A stretch of DNA of 42,999 nt from Perkinsus olseni. Taxonomy: Eukaryota; Perkinsozoa; Perkinsida; Perkinsidae. Shown here piece by piece: positions 42,531 to 42,999 of this stretch. The first letter of the stretch is position 1. Each line of letters begins with the position of its first letter. Under the pieces are notes generated by a model, which worked only from the letters and a program-made list of their open reading frames with translations, did not search any database and had not been told where the DNA came from. Made by a program: the position numbers and the translations under genes. The stretch lies in NCBI GenBank assembly GCA_013115135.1, contig JABANP010000451.1, positions 1-42,999 on the forward strand. Direction: 5' to 3'.

Positions 42531-42999
42531 GCGCTCCCAAATTGTGTCGCACGAACTTGCTCTCACTGTGATAGTATCAAAAAGTGGAAGGTAGATCGCA
42601 ATGGATCAGTTAAACGGTCAAACTTTAACCTTTGGCACGGCGGACTGAGCCCGGCTCAGTGAGCCGGGGCTCGGCTGCCGGCCTCAAAAACCTAGGGATA
42701 GGTCCAGCATAGCCTATGTCATATAAGGGCATCTTAGTGATATTATCCAACTGTTGAACAGCTACTGTTCCATCACACTTCCACTTCGCTGTTCAGCCTT
42801 CATCGACACACTTGCTCCGGTCTTCTTTAATAAGGAGAAACTTAATGCTGACTTGAGGGTAATTTCGTGGCCCCTCCCTAACTGATCCACCGGAGATACA
42901 TTCACCATCGAACTACGCCCAAACACGCCCGATCGGCCCTGACTCATGTTCGATATCTGGTCGGATATTGAGCAGCCGTCCACCGGATCGTGCTTCGGC
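42531..42999. other. Window end, nothing recognised
   Basis: No exon chain could be supported. A GAGCCCGGCTCAGTGAGCCGGGGCTC block near 42647 is an imperfect inverted repeat. Confidence 0.4.

Overview
The window looks like nuclear DNA of a protist, most likely an alveolate of the Perkinsus type. The genes are broken by many short GT-AG introns (about 25-120 nt, a few longer). Exon joins worked out by hand keep the reading frame across up to 16 exons. The gene content is serine carboxypeptidase-like paralogs, a secreted subtilisin, a MYST acetyltransferase and an HPR-like repeat protein. The organism assignment is inference from gene style and content; no rRNA or other marker is present.

Layout. 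Positions 1-22,600 hold three S10 serine carboxypeptidase-like paralogs on the + strand: copy A (1-2107, 5' end cut by the window), copy B (11185-14950) and copy C (18361-21124). A lone exon fragment lies near 4000. Copies B and C sit in a long segmental duplication (about 10648-16550 and 17873-22606). Between A and B lie a complete minus-strand subtilisin gene (4410-5690), a 320-bp hAT-like element with an 8-bp target duplication, a decayed fragment of the gene later found at 23220, a perfect 31-bp-arm palindrome and decayed reading frames. Two 506-bp hAT-type elements, indistinguishable by eye, each with its own 8-bp target duplication, sit in intron 7 of copy B and between copies B and C.

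Positions 23,220-30,000 hold a 395-aa helical-repeat protein (HPR/RAP-like), a small convergent minus-strand gene, and two tandem paralogous RING-finger genes with proline-rich tails. Positions 30,000-32,800 are repeat-rich and gene-poor.

Positions 32,801-37,261 hold a complete MYST-family histone acetyltransferase (chromo-barrel, C2HC zinc finger, HAT domain; 671 aa from 16 exons). Then come a SAM-dependent methyltransferase (37868-39337), a multi-exon gene of unknown function (39451-40497), two broken copies of the subtilisin 5' end (40460-40978 and 41159-41335), and a repeat-rich tail to 42,999.

The most unusual signal is that several short introns consist largely of tRNA-like sequence with a Pol III B-box (GGTTCGATTCC type), in either orientation. 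In the methyltransferase one 68-nt intron is tRNA-like along most of its length. This suggests tRNA/SINE-derived intron gain, which I cannot prove from one window.
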